Positions 35,723 to 44,912 of a stretch of DNA of 64,000 bases are shown here, piece by piece. Made by a program: the position numbers and the translations under genes. The notes under the pieces are model-generated. The model searched no databases. It was not told the origin of the DNA and saw only the letters and a list, made by a program, of their open reading frames with translations. Location: contig JASHOF010000012.1 of the NCBI GenBank assembly GCA_030041255.1, positions 62,001 to 126,000 of the forward strand, written 5' to 3'. The DNA is from Acetobacteraceae bacterium. GTDB lineage: Bacteria > Pseudomonadota > Alphaproteobacteria > Acetobacterales > Acetobacteraceae. The stretch's first letter is position 1. Each line of letters begins with the position of its first letter.

Positions 35723-38038
35723 ATGACCAAATTCGGTACCGCGCAATCCGTCCGTCGGGTCGAGGATCCGAGACTGTTGCAAGGACGGGGCAGATATACC
35801 GACGATATCGCTCCGCCCGGCGTGCTGCACGCCGTCATGGTGCGCAGCCCGCATGCGCATGCGCGGATACGCGGAATCGACGGCGAGGCCGCGCGGCGGG
35901 TGCCCGGGGTGGCTGGCATCTTCACGGCGGCCGATCTTGCCGCCGACGGAGTGGGCGCGATGCCGTGCGAGGTTTCATTGAAGAACCGGGACGGCTCGAA
36001 GAACGCCGAACCGCCCCGCCCGGCCCTGGCCGGCGAGGTGGCGAAGTATGTCGGCGACGGGGTCGCGCTGGTGGTCGCAGAGACGCTGAATGCGGCGCGC
36101 GACGGCGCGGCGGCAGTCTCTGTGGACTATGACGTGCTGGCGTCGATCACCGACCTCTCGCGGGTGACGGAGGAGGGTGAGCCGCGGGTATGGGAGGGGA
36201 GTGCCCGGAACATCTGCTTCGATTGGGAGATCGGAGATCGGGCCGCCACCGAGGCCGCGTTTGCGAAAGCGAGCCATGTCAGCCGGATCCAGGTTGTCAA
36301 CAACCGCATCGTGGTCTGCTCGATGGAGACGCGAGCGGCGGTTGCGCAGTATGACGAGGCAAGCGGGCGCTGGACGCTCGAAACCTGCACGCAGGGGGGT
36401 TGGCTCCTGAAGCGGCATCTCGGCACGGTATTCGGGGTCGATCCGGAGCGGTTCCTGGTACTGACGCCCGACGTGGGCGGCGGCTTCGGGATGAAGGCTT
36501 TTCTTTATCCGGAGCACGTTCTGGTGTGCTTCGCCGCGCGACGGCTGGGCAGGACCGTGAAATGGACCGCGGAGCGTTCGGAGGCGTTTCTTTCCGACAC
36601 GCATGGGCGCGACAATGTCTCGGAGGCCGCGCTGGCGCTCGGGCCGGATGGCCAGTTCCTGGCTCTGCGCACCCGTATTGTCGCCAATATGGGCGCCTAT
36701 CTTTCCGCCTTTGCGCCCTATATCCCGACCTATGCGGGGACGTGGGTGCTGCCCGGGGTGTACCAGTTCCGCACCGCGTATGCGAATGTCATCGGCGTGT
36801 TCACCAACACGGTGCCGGTGGATGCCTATCGGGGGGCGGGGCGCCCGGAAAGCAACTACCTGCTGGAGCGGTTGATCGACGCAGCGGCCGTGGAGATCGG
36901 GATCGACCGGGTGGCGTTGCGGCGGAGGAACATGGTGAAGTCCTCGGCGCTGCCATGGACGACGCCGGTCGGCAAAGTGTACGATTCCGGCGATTTCGAG
37001 CGGGTGCTCGATGTGGCGCTCGGCAAGGCCGATTGGGCGGGATTTCCGGCTAGAAGGAGTGCTTCGCTCGCCAAGGGAAAGAAGCGCGGCATCGGGCTTG
37101 CGTATTATCTCGAATCGACCGGTGGAAGCCCGACCGAACGCGCGGAAATCCGGTTCAGCGACGATCGGTTCGTCGATGTTTTCGTTGGCACGCAGACCAA
37201 CGGCCAGGGACACGACACCGCCTATGTGCAACTGACCTCGGAACGGCTGGGTGTCGAGGCAGAGCGCATTCGTATCCGCCAGGGAGACACGGATCAGATT
37301 CCGGAGGGTGGTGGCACGGGCGGTGCCCGCAGCCTCTATTCGGAGGGCCAGGCAATCCTGGCCACGACCGCGAGCGTGATCGAAAAAGGGCGCAAGGCGG
37401 CGTCCGAAGCGCTGGAAGCGGCAGCGGAGGATATTGCCTTCGAGGACGGCAGCTTCCGCATCGCGGGCACCGACCGGGCGATCGAGATTCTCGAGCTTGC
37501 GGCGAGGCAAAAGGCCAAGGTTGCGGCGGGAGAGCAGGCGACATTGCTCGATTCGGTCGAGATTGCGCCGATTCCGGCGGCGACCTTCCCGAACGGTTGC
37601 CACATCGCAGAAGTGGAAATCGATCCGCAGACCGGCGTCGTGGATGTCGTGCGCTACACGGTCGCGGATGACTTCGGGAGGCTGGTCAACCCGATGATTG
37701 TCCGTGGCCAGGTGCATGGCGGCGTTGCCCAGGGAATCGGGCAGGCGGCGAATGAACTGACTGCGTACGACAGCGAGTCCGGACAATTGCTGTCGGGGAG
37801 CTTCATGGATTATGCGCTTCCGCGAGCCGACGACCTGCCGGACATCGATGTCGAATTCGTGGAAATCCCGTGCCAGACGAATCCGTTGGGCGTGAAGGGC
37901 GCGGGCGAGGCGGGATCTGTCGGCAGTCCGCCGGCGGTGATCAATGCCGTCATTGACGGCTTGCGCGATGCCGGAGTGACCAGGTTCGACATGCCGGCGA
38001 GCCCGGAGCGCGTCTGGCGGGCGTTGCAGCACGCCTGA
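35723..38038 (+). CDS. Xanthine dehydrogenase family protein, molybdopterin-binding large subunit (first of two)
   Basis: A 771-residue Moco subunit. ATG at 35723 is preceded by GAGGG; the long in-frame upstream extension runs antisense through the regulator and is not coding. Landmarks are the opening RRVEDPRLLQGRGRYTDDI, the pterin loop GGGFGMK (252-258), AYRGAGR (368-374), and the catalytic glutamate Glu729 in KGAGEAG. AYRGAGR is the form II signature; genuine CO dehydrogenase has AYRCSFR. No FAD or 2Fe-2S subunit gene lies on either side. The reaction is hydroxylation or oxidation of an unknown aldehyde or heterocycle. Confidence 0.9.
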   Translation: MTKFGTAQSVRRVEDPRLLQGRGRYTDDIAPPGVLHAVMVRSPHAHARIRGIDGEAARRVPGVAGIFTAADLAADGVGAMPCEVSLKNRDGSKNAEPPRPALAGEVAKYVGDGVALVVAETLNAARDGAAAVSVDYDVLASITDLSRVTEEGEPRVWEGSARNICFDWEIGDRAATEAAFAKASHVSRIQVVNNRIVVCSMETRAAVAQYDEASGRWTLETCTQGGWLLKRHLGTVFGVDPERFLVLTPDVGGGFGMKAFLYPEHVLVCFAARRLGRTVKWTAERSEAFLSDTHGRDNVSEAALALGPDGQFLALRTRIVANMGAYLSAFAPYIPTYAGTWVLPGVYQFRTAYANVIGVFTNTVPVDAYRGAGRPESNYLLERLIDAAAVEIGIDRVALRRRNMVKSSALPWTTPVGKVYDSGDFERVLDVALGKADWAGFPARRSASLAKGKKRGIGLAYYLESTGGSPTERAEIRFSDDRFVDVFVGTQTNGQGHDTAYVQLTSERLGVEAERIRIRQGDTDQIPEGGGTGGARSLYSEGQAILATTASVIEKGRKAASEALEAAAEDIAFEDGSFRIAGTDRAIEILELAARQKAKVAAGEQATLLDSVEIAPIPAATFPNGCHIAEVEIDPQTGVVDVVRYTVADDFGRLVNPMIVRGQVHGGVAQGIGQAANELTAYDSESGQLLSGSFMDYALPRADDLPDIDVEFVEIPCQTNPLGVKGAGEAGSVGSPPAVINAVIDGLRDAGVTRFDMPASPERVWRALQHA

Positions 38039-38150
38039 CGGCGCCGGCCTTTCCCCGCGCGGGCCACCGGCCGCGATTCCGCGGCGGTTTCCCTCGGCGT
38101 CGGTCAACTGAGAAGTCGGCGGGGGATTCGTTGCAGCGAAGGGAATTGCC

Positions 38151-40481
38151 ATGGCGCCATTGCAGGCGACTTCTGTCAGGCGGCGCGAGGATCGGCGGCT
38201 GCTGACGGGTGGGGGACGCTACGTTGCCGACGGGAAGCGGCCGGACATGCTCGAGGCGGTACTGGTGCGTTCGCCGCACGCCCATGCGGAGGTGCGGGGC
38301 ATCGACGGCGCGGCGGCGGCGGCCGTTCCCGGCTTCGTGGGCTTCTACACGCATCGGGATCTGAGTGCAGTCGGACCTATTCCAGGCGGCATCGGCTTTC
38401 CTCGTCCGGACGGGACGCCGGCGCCGCGGACAGACCGTTCCCTTCTGGCCAGGGAACGCGTGCGCTTCGTCGGCGAGCCGGTGGCGCTGGTGATCGCGGA
38501 GACCCGCGCTCAAGCCGAGGAAGCGGCGGAAAGGGTCGTCGTGGAGTACGCGGCTTTGCCGGTGGTGACCGACCCGGCGGAAGCGATGCGGCCGGACGCA
38601 CCGGCGGTATGGGACGAGACGCCCGACAATATCGCGTTTCTCTGGAAGGGAGGCGATGCCGAGCGGACCGCGGCCGGGTTGCGGGCTGCGGCGCGTGTCG
38701 CACGCCTGCGCTTCTCGATCTCGCGCGTGACCGCCAATTCTCTCGAACCGCGCGGCGCCTGGGCGGAAATCGAGCCTGACGGGCGCCTCGCGCTGCATGC
38801 CTCGATCCAGGCTCCGTTTGGACTCCGGAACGGGCTGGCCGAGAACAATCTTCACCTGCAACCGACCGACATCCGGGTGCTGGCCGAGGATGTCGGCGGC
38901 TCGTTCGGCATGAAGGCCGGCGTGCAGGCGGAGTACGCGCTGGTCGCGTGGGCGGCGCTGAGGCTCAGGAGACCGGTCCGCTGGGTGGCGGATCGGACGG
39001 AGGGGTTTCTCAGCGACGAGCAGGCTCGCGAGATGCAGATCGCGGCCGAACTGGGGCTCGACGAGGAGGGACGGTTCACCGCCCTGAAGGTGCGATGGGA
39101 CGTGAACCTGGGAGCCTATGTATCCGGCCGCTCGGCGTGGTGCGTGGGCAACATCGGCGGCATTGCCGGTGTGTACGCGATCCCCGCGATCTACGCCGAA
39201 TGCTGCGGGGTCTTGACCCATACCGTGCCCACGGCGGCGTATCGGGGCGCCGGGCGGCCCGAGGCGACTTACACCATCGAGCAGATCATCGACAGGGCGG
39301 CAGGAGAGCTGAAGATCGATCCGTTCGAGCTGAGGCGGCGCAACCTGATCGCACCCGAAGCGATGCCGTACCGGACCGCCCTCACCTTCACGTACGATTG
39401 CGGAGAATTCGAAGGGAACATGAAGGCGGCTGCGGATCTGGCGGATCTCGAGAGCTTCCCGACGCGGCGCGAAGAGGCGCGGCAAGCGGGCAAGCTGCGC
39501 GGAATCGGCATCTGCAACTGCATCGAGGTTGCCGGCGGACCGTTCCTGCGCCCGGGAAAGGACATGGCGAATCTGCGCCTGGCGCAAGACGGGACGCTCA
39601 TTCTGCACACCGGGACGATGTCGGTCGGCCAGGGCGTGGAAACCGCGTTCTGCCAGCTTATTGCCGAGAGGTTCGGGGTGCCGATCGAGAAGGTCCGTTA
39701 TGCGCAGGGAGACACCGACGATCTTCCCTATGGCAGGGGCAATGGCGGTTCGAGTTCGTTGTGCACGGGCGGCTCGGCGGTGTGGCTGGCCGCGGACAGG
39801 CTGATCGAAAGCGCGAAGCGGGTCGCGGCGGAACGCCTGGAGGCCGCGGTGGAGGATGTGACGTTCGAAGGCGGGGCGTTCACCATCGCCGGAACGGATC
39901 GTTCCGTGGATCTGGCGACGGTGGCGCGAGCGGCCGCCGATGCCGCCGATGGCGGCGAGGGCGAGGAGGGTGGCCTGGCGGAACGGGGGGAATTCGTTCC
40001 TGGCGCGGTCAACTATCCCAATGGCACGCATATCTGCGAAGTGGAGATCGATCCGGATACCGGGGTTGCAGAGATCGTGCGCTACAGCGCGGTGGAGGAG
40101 CTTGGCGCGATCCTCAACCCGATGCTCGTGGCCGGGCAGTTGCATGGCGGCATTGCGCAGGGAATCGGCCAGGCGATGGGCGAAAAGATCGTGCACGACC
40201 GGGAAAGCGGGCAGCTTCTGACGGCCTCCTTCATGGACTACGCGATGCCGCGGGCCGGAGATCTGCCGGAGTTCCGGCTGGCGACGCGCGAAGTCCCGAC
40301 CAAGGCCAACCCGATCGGTGCCAAGGGGGTCGGGGAGGCCGGTAACGTGGGCGCGCTGGCCGCGGCGATGAATGCGGTGAACGCGGCGCTGGCGCCGCTC
40401 GGGGTCGATCATCTCGACATGCCGGCGACGCCGGCCAGGGTCTGGCAAGCGATTCAGGCGGCGCAGAACGGGCGGGATTGA
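38151..40481 (+). CDS. Xanthine dehydrogenase family protein, molybdopterin-binding large subunit (second of two)
   Basis: A 776-residue paralogue of the preceding gene, 112 bp downstream. It opens TSVRRREDRRLLTGGGRYV. The pterin loop is GGSFGMK (249-255), the substrate loop AYRGAGR (363-369) and the catalytic glutamate Glu729 in KGVGEAG, the same residue number as in the first copy. The two proteins differ widely outside these motifs, so the duplication is old and the substrates may differ. Like its neighbour it lacks partner FAD and Fe-S genes here. It is followed by a PQQ dehydrogenase and a cytochrome c. Confidence 0.9.
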   Translation: MAPLQATSVRRREDRRLLTGGGRYVADGKRPDMLEAVLVRSPHAHAEVRGIDGAAAAAVPGFVGFYTHRDLSAVGPIPGGIGFPRPDGTPAPRTDRSLLARERVRFVGEPVALVIAETRAQAEEAAERVVVEYAALPVVTDPAEAMRPDAPAVWDETPDNIAFLWKGGDAERTAAGLRAAARVARLRFSISRVTANSLEPRGAWAEIEPDGRLALHASIQAPFGLRNGLAENNLHLQPTDIRVLAEDVGGSFGMKAGVQAEYALVAWAALRLRRPVRWVADRTEGFLSDEQAREMQIAAELGLDEEGRFTALKVRWDVNLGAYVSGRSAWCVGNIGGIAGVYAIPAIYAECCGVLTHTVPTAAYRGAGRPEATYTIEQIIDRAAGELKIDPFELRRRNLIAPEAMPYRTALTFTYDCGEFEGNMKAAADLADLESFPTRREEARQAGKLRGIGICNCIEVAGGPFLRPGKDMANLRLAQDGTLILHTGTMSVGQGVETAFCQLIAERFGVPIEKVRYAQGDTDDLPYGRGNGGSSSLCTGGSAVWLAADRLIESAKRVAAERLEAAVEDVTFEGGAFTIAGTDRSVDLATVARAAADAADGGEGEEGGLAERGEFVPGAVNYPNGTHICEVEIDPDTGVAEIVRYSAVEELGAILNPMLVAGQLHGGIAQGIGQAMGEKIVHDRESGQLLTASFMDYAMPRAGDLPEFRLATREVPTKANPIGAKGVGEAGNVGALAAAMNAVNAALAPLGVDHLDMPATPARVWQAIQAAQNGRD

Positions 40482-40495
40482 CAGCCTTTCCGGCT

Positions 40496-40527
40496 GGTCG
40501 CAGTCATGTTCTCAGCGCGTTGCGACC
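40496..40527. other. Inverted repeat, 7-bp arms, between Moco subunit and PQQ dehydrogenase
   Basis: GGTCGCA at 40496-40502 and TGCGACC at 40521-40527 are perfectly complementary over an 18-nt loop, 14 bp after the stop of the second Moco subunit. A processing hairpin or weak terminator is possible. Confidence 0.35.
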
Positions 40528-40609
40528 GTCATGTCGAGGTGCGATTCGTGGTAGCGGCGCGGTGCGGCGTTCCGAGAACGAAGAAGCAGGGGGCGAAGGC
40601 CGGGAGACG

Positions 40610-42265
40610 ATGAAAATCAGCTTTCCATCACGCGCGGCAGTGAGTGCGGCGGGATCCGTAGCGGCGATTCTTGCCGTGATGGCGATCACGCCGGCGCTCG
40701 GGGCCGGCAGCACCGTGGCGTGGCCGACATACGGCGGCGATGACGCGAATACGCGGTACGCCGATCTGGATCAGATCAACGCACAGAACGTGAACTCGCT
40801 GGCGCCAGCCTGGATTTACCAGACCGGCGTGATGGGCGCGGACGAGGGCACGCCGCTCGTCGTCGGCGACACGATGTATGTGACGACCGGCGTCAACGAC
40901 ACGATCATTGCGCTGGATGCCGCGAGCGGGAAGATGCGCTGGAGGCATGCGACGCCGCTCGGATTTGTCAGCCTTTGTTGCGGCACCAACAATCGTGGTG
41001 TTGCCGTGGACGGCAACAAGGTCTTTTACGCGACCCTGGACGGCCACCTGATCGCGCTCGATGCGGCGAGCGGCAAAGAGCTCTGGAGCGTCGTGCTCGG
41101 GGATCCGAAGGACGGGTTCAGCGAGACGATGGCGCCGTTGGCGTGGAATGGGAAAATCTATATCGGCAGCGCCGGCGGGGAGTACGGGATCCGCGGATCA
41201 CTGAGCGCGTATTCCGAAGCGGATGGCAAGGAGCTCTGGCGCTGGTGGACGGTCTCGCCGGGCTGGGAAGGGACCTACGCGACCGAGGTGCATGGGGTTT
41301 CCCTGCACCGCGACATCGCAGAGGAGAAAGCGGAGGCCGCCAAGTGGGCGGATGCCTGGCAACATGGCGGCGGGCCGGTCTGGATGACGCCTGCACTGGA
41401 TGCGGCGACGGGGACGATCTACGCGAGCACGGGAAATCCGGCGCCGCAGCTTCTCGGGGCGGTGCGGCCAGGGGACAACCTCTATACCGATTCGATCGTC
41501 GCGCTGGATGCGAACACCGGCGCGCTGAAATGGGCCTATCAGGAAACGCCGCATGATCTCTGGGATTACGATGCGACCAGCCCGCCGCTCCTGTTCGATG
41601 TGACCGGTCCGAGCGGAGCAAAGGTTCCTGCGGTCGGCGAGGCGAGCAAGACCGGGTGGTTCTATGTCGTGGAGAGGGACAACGGCAAATTGCTCAGCGT
41701 ATCGGAGCCCTTTGCGCCGCAGATGAATATCTACGTGCCGCCGGGCCCGAACGGGATCACGGTGGAACCCGGAGCGCTTGGCGGGGCCAACTGGTCGCCG
41801 ACATCGTTCAACCCCGGGCTCGGCCTTGCGTATGTGGCGTCTGTCGTGCAGCCGCGGGTGGACAAGCCGATTCCGTACGCTGCCTGGAAGACCGGCGGGG
41901 CGCGCTGGGCCGGCAGCCGCGAGGTACCGATCCCTGGAGAGAAGGGCTCGGGAACCTTCACGGCGATCGATGTCACGACCGGCAAGGTGGCCTGGCAGGA
42001 CAAGACGAGCTTGCCGCTGATCGGCGGCTCGCTCGCGCTTCCCGACCTGACGTTCGTCGGCGAAGGAGACGGCATGTTCGACGCCATGGACGCGAAGAGC
42101 GGGAAGATTCTCTGGCAGTTCCAGACCGGGGCGGGGATCTCGGCGGCGCCGATGGCGTACGAACTGAACGGGCGGGAATACATCGCCGTGCAGTCGGGCG
42201 GGAACACGTTGCTGGGCACGGCGCCTGGCGATGATGTCATCGTGTTCGCCCTGCCGCAGAAGTGA
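40610..42265 (+). CDS. PQQ-dependent alcohol/aldehyde dehydrogenase, predicted lanthanide-type
   Basis: A 551-residue periplasmic quinoprotein. The start ATG at 40610 gives a Sec signal peptide ending about AL-GA. Eight-bladed propeller signatures recur (ALDAASGK repeats, ALDANTGALKW, AMDAKSGKILWQFQTGAG). The vicinal disulfide is Cys123-Cys124. Metal ligands expected from methanol dehydrogenases are Glu191, Asn276 and catalytic Asp319. A further Asp321 two residues on (WDYD) is the marker of lanthanide-dependent XoxF/ExaF/PedH enzymes; calcium enzymes have alanine or serine there. The protein is shorter than XoxF (about 600). Alcohol or aldehyde oxidation is inferred. A cytochrome c gene follows as likely electron acceptor. 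Confidence 0.88.
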   Translation: MKISFPSRAAVSAAGSVAAILAVMAITPALGAGSTVAWPTYGGDDANTRYADLDQINAQNVNSLAPAWIYQTGVMGADEGTPLVVGDTMYVTTGVNDTIIALDAASGKMRWRHATPLGFVSLCCGTNNRGVAVDGNKVFYATLDGHLIALDAASGKELWSVVLGDPKDGFSETMAPLAWNGKIYIGSAGGEYGIRGSLSAYSEADGKELWRWWTVSPGWEGTYATEVHGVSLHRDIAEEKAEAAKWADAWQHGGGPVWMTPALDAATGTIYASTGNPAPQLLGAVRPGDNLYTDSIVALDANTGALKWAYQETPHDLWDYDATSPPLLFDVTGPSGAKVPAVGEASKTGWFYVVERDNGKLLSVSEPFAPQMNIYVPPGPNGITVEPGALGGANWSPTSFNPGLGLAYVASVVQPRVDKPIPYAAWKTGGARWAGSREVPIPGEKGSGTFTAIDVTTGKVAWQDKTSLPLIGGSLALPDLTFVGEGDGMFDAMDAKSGKILWQFQTGAGISAAPMAYELNGREYIAVQSGGNTLLGTAPGDDVIVFALPQK

Positions 42266-42296
42266 GGGCGGCAAGGCGGCCGGCCTGGCCAGCGAT

Positions 42297-42722
42297 TTGA
42301 ACCTGACGAAGACCGCTCTTCCGGGACTGCTGATCGTCGCGATCGGGGCCAGCGGCGGCGGCGCGCTTGCCGGCGGGGCAAGCCCGGCCGCCCTGCCGTC
42401 CTTCACCGCGGCGCAGGCGGAGGACGGAGCGGCGGCGTACGAAAATGATTGTTCGCAATGTCATGGCGCGAATCTCGAGGGCTACACGGGGCCGGCGCTG
42501 ACGGGGCCGCAGTTCACGCAGGCCTTTGGCTCCATCAGCGCCCTGCTCGGCTTCGTTTCCACCAGCATGCCGTACGATGCGCCGGGCAGCCTTTCCCACG
42601 CAGACTATGTGGCGATCGTCGCCTTCATCCTGAGCAGGAACGGGCTGGCCGCCGGAAAGGCTGCCTTGACCTACAAGGCTGCCATGGGATCGGAGGCGCT
42701 GCCCTGGGGTCCAGGGAAGTGA
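42297..42722 (+). CDS. Secreted c-type cytochrome
   Basis: A 141-residue protein if TTG at 42297 is the start, which gives a clean signal peptide (NLTKTALPGLLIVAIGA to ALAGG). In-frame ATG codons at 42231 and 42234 lie inside the dehydrogenase gene and would spoil the signal. One haem site, CSQCH, is at residues 52-56; a methionine in STSMPYDAPG is the probable sixth ligand. The layout with YENDCSQCHGANLEGYTGPAL is typical of monohaem class I cytochromes paired with quinoproteins. The start codon remains uncertain. Confidence 0.8.
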   Translation: MNLTKTALPGLLIVAIGASGGGALAGGASPAALPSFTAAQAEDGAAAYENDCSQCHGANLEGYTGPALTGPQFTQAFGSISALLGFVSTSMPYDAPGSLSHADYVAIVAFILSRNGLAAGKAALTYKAAMGSEALPWGPGK

Positions 42723-42725
42723 CGG

Positions 42726-42757
42726 TCCGATCCGGCGCTCCGGGTCCGGCGATCGGA
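42726..42757. terminator. Hairpin between convergent cytochrome c and aldo/keto reductase genes
   Basis: TCCGATC (42726-42732) pairs with GATCGGA (42751-42757), and the 18-nt centre can pair further through CCGG elements. It lies between two converging stop codons 50 bp apart. There is no T-run, so it may be a bidirectional structure rather than a classical terminator. Confidence 0.4.
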
Positions 42758-42771
42758 TCTGCCCGCTGGTG

Positions 42772-43794
42772 TCAGGCGGGGAGCGGGGCGACCGGATGCA
42801 ACAGTCCCTCGGCTTTGAGTTCCGCCCAGAGAGCGGGGGGAATCTTTCTTGTCATCAGGGCGATGTTGTTCGCCACCTCTTCCGGGCGAACGGCGCCCGG
42901 CACGATGGCGGCGACCACGGGATGACCGAGCGGGAACTGGATGGCTGCGGCCGGCAGCGGCACGGCGTGGCGGGCACAGACGGCTGCGATCCGTTCGGTC
43001 TTACGCAGGATCTCCGGCGGCGCCGGCTTGTAGTTGTATTTGGCGCCGGCGACCGGGCCTGAGGCGAGGATGCCGGAATTGAAGGGGCCGGCAAGAAGAA
43101 TCCCGACACCTTTGCGTTCGAGGAGCGGCAGGAGATCCTCGAGCGGCTCCTGTTCGAGCAGGGTATAGCGGCCGGCCAGCATCAGGACATTGATATCCGT
43201 TTCATCGACGAAACGGCGGGCCGGGACGATCTCGTTGACGCCGATGCCGATTGCCTTGACCGTGCCGGCGGCACGCAGTTCGGCGAGTGCGCGGAAGGCA
43301 CCGGCGACGGCCTGGCGGAAGCGCTCTTCGAAGGCTTCCGCCGTCCCGTGCGTCCAGATATCGACGTCGTGGATCAGCGCGATGTCGATGCGTTCGATGC
43401 CGAGCCGCTGGAGGCTGTCTTCGAAGGCGCGCATCGCGCCATCGTAACTGTAATCGTACTGGGGCTGCATGTTGAGCCCGCCGGACCACTGACCGCGATC
43501 GATGCGGGCAGGATCCGTCGGGACCAGGCGGCGCCCGACCTTGGTGGAGAGCACGTAGCTGGCGCGCGGCTGGCGGCGCAGGACGTGGCCGAAGCGATGC
43601 TCGGAGAGGCCATAGCCATAGAGCGGCGCGGTGTCGTAGAGGCGGATGCCGCGCTCGTAGGCGGTTTCGAGCGTGGCGAGGGCACGGTCTTCCGGGATGC
43701 GCTCATAGAGATCGCCGAGCGGTGCACCGCCGAGGCCGAGGCAGGAGATGCGAAGGCCGCTGCGGCCGAGAGGGCGAGTCGTGCTGAGGTCCAT
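42772..43794 (-). CDS. Aldo/keto reductase, D-threo-aldose 1-dehydrogenase-like
   Basis: A 340-residue NAD(P)-dependent TIM-barrel oxidoreductase. It begins RPLGRSGLRISCLGLGGAPLG. The catalytic set is visible: aspartate and tyrosine in LYDTAPLYGYGLSE (residues 52-65), lysine in LSTKVGRRLVP, and histidine in IALIHDVDIWTHG. The C-terminal IVPGAVRPEEVANNI is the cofactor-binding end. The closest named groups are D-threo-aldose (L-fucose) dehydrogenase and pyridoxal 4-dehydrogenase. The gene stands alone and converges with the cytochrome c gene. Confidence 0.88.
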   Translation of the reverse strand: MDLSTTRPLGRSGLRISCLGLGGAPLGDLYERIPEDRALATLETAYERGIRLYDTAPLYGYGLSEHRFGHVLRRQPRASYVLSTKVGRRLVPTDPARIDRGQWSGGLNMQPQYDYSYDGAMRAFEDSLQRLGIERIDIALIHDVDIWTHGTAEAFEERFRQAVAGAFRALAELRAAGTVKAIGIGVNEIVPARRFVDETDINVLMLAGRYTLLEQEPLEDLLPLLERKGVGILLAGPFNSGILASGPVAGAKYNYKPAPPEILRKTERIAAVCARHAVPLPAAAIQFPLGHPVVAAIVPGAVRPEEVANNIALMTRKIPPALWAELKAEGLLHPVAPLPA

Positions 43795-43878
43795 GATCCT
43801 TCCTTGGGTGTTGGCGGATGATGCGAGCGGAACAGAAAGGATAGCACGGCAGGTGGCAGCGGGCCTTGGGGGGCCGTT

Positions 43879-44907
43879 TCAGGCGGGCGGCGATAGCTGA
43901 GCGGGATTCGACGCCTCGGAATGGGGGAGGCCGTGCGTGCGGAGGTGATAGCGGAACTGGTGGTAGGTAAGGCCGAGGGAGCGGGCGGCCTGGCGCTGGT
44001 TGAAGCGGGCGGCCTCGAGAGCCTGGCGCAGGAGGCCCGCCTCGTAGGCGCGGACGCGGGCGCGGAAGTCGGACGCCGGGGGTCGGGGCTGGGAGGCAGG
44101 GAGTGTCGATCGCGGCGCCTCGAATGGATTGAAGTAGAGCTTGTCGAGCGGGCGGTCGATCCGTGACATCCGGTAGACGCTGCGTTCGACGACGTTGCGA
44201 AGCTCGCGCACGTTGCCCGGCCAGGGCGCCTGGTCCAGGCGCAGCAATGCGGCATCGGTGAAGCCGGGGAAATAGTCTCGCCTGAGCTCGCTCGTCATGC
44301 GGGTTGCGAAATGCCGGGCGAGCAACCGGATGTCGGAGGGGCGTTCGCGGAGCGGCGGGATTTGGATGACGTCGAAGGCGAGGCGATCGAGGAGGTCGGG
44401 GCGAAAGCGGCCGGCCTCAGCGAGTGCGGGAAGATCGGCGTTGGTGGCAGCGATGATGCGCACATCGACATGGTGCTCGGCATTGCCGCCGACGCGCTCG
44501 AAGCAGCCGTATTCGATCACGCGCAGGATCTTTTCCTGCACGGCGAGGGAGGCGTTGGCGATTTCGTCGAGGAAGAGGGTGCCGCCGTCGGCGAGTTCGA
44601 AGCGGCTTGCGCGCCGGCGCTGCGCGCCGGTGAAGGCGCCGGCCTCATGGCCGAACAGCTCGCTGTCGAGCAGGGTTTCGGCCAAGGCGGCGCAGTTGAG
44701 CTTGAGGAAGGGCTTGTCCCACCGCGTGGAGAGATAGACGAGGCGATTGGCGATGACCTCCTTGCCGACCCCGCGCTCGCCGCAGAGGAGGAGCGGGCGG
44801 TTGAGGGGGGCGAGTTGCGAGACGTGGGCCAGCATGTCGAGGAAGGCGGGGCTTTCGCCGATCGGGGTGGTATCGGCGAGGGGCGGGGAAGGGTCTGGAA
44901 TGCCCAT
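43879..44907 (-). CDS. pspF: Sigma-54 activator PspF
   Basis: A 342-residue enhancer-binding protein without a receiver domain. ATG at 44907 is preferred; TTG at 44922 is the in-frame alternative. The AAA+ domain starts almost at once: Walker A GERGVGKE (43-50), the sigma-54 contact loop GAFTGA (90-95), Walker B TLFLDE (110-115). A C-terminal Fis-type helix-turn-helix follows (ALEAARFNQRQAARSLGLTY, about 300-320). PspF drives the psp promoter and is held inactive by PspA until the membrane is stressed. It is divergent from pspA, as in enterobacteria. Confidence 0.93.
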   Translation of the reverse strand: MGIPDPSPPLADTTPIGESPAFLDMLAHVSQLAPLNRPLLLCGERGVGKEVIANRLVYLSTRWDKPFLKLNCAALAETLLDSELFGHEAGAFTGAQRRRASRFELADGGTLFLDEIANASLAVQEKILRVIEYGCFERVGGNAEHHVDVRIIAATNADLPALAEAGRFRPDLLDRLAFDVIQIPPLRERPSDIRLLARHFATRMTSELRRDYFPGFTDAALLRLDQAPWPGNVRELRNVVERSVYRMSRIDRPLDKLYFNPFEAPRSTLPASQPRPPASDFRARVRAYEAGLLRQALEAARFNQRQAARSLGLTYHQFRYHLRTHGLPHSEASNPAQLSPPA

Positions 44908-44912
44908 AGCGT

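Noticed and set aside
35723-40481. Aerobic carbon monoxide dehydrogenase
   Set aside because: Both large subunits have AYRGAGR rather than the AYRCSFR loop of true CO dehydrogenase, and coxM/coxS are absent.
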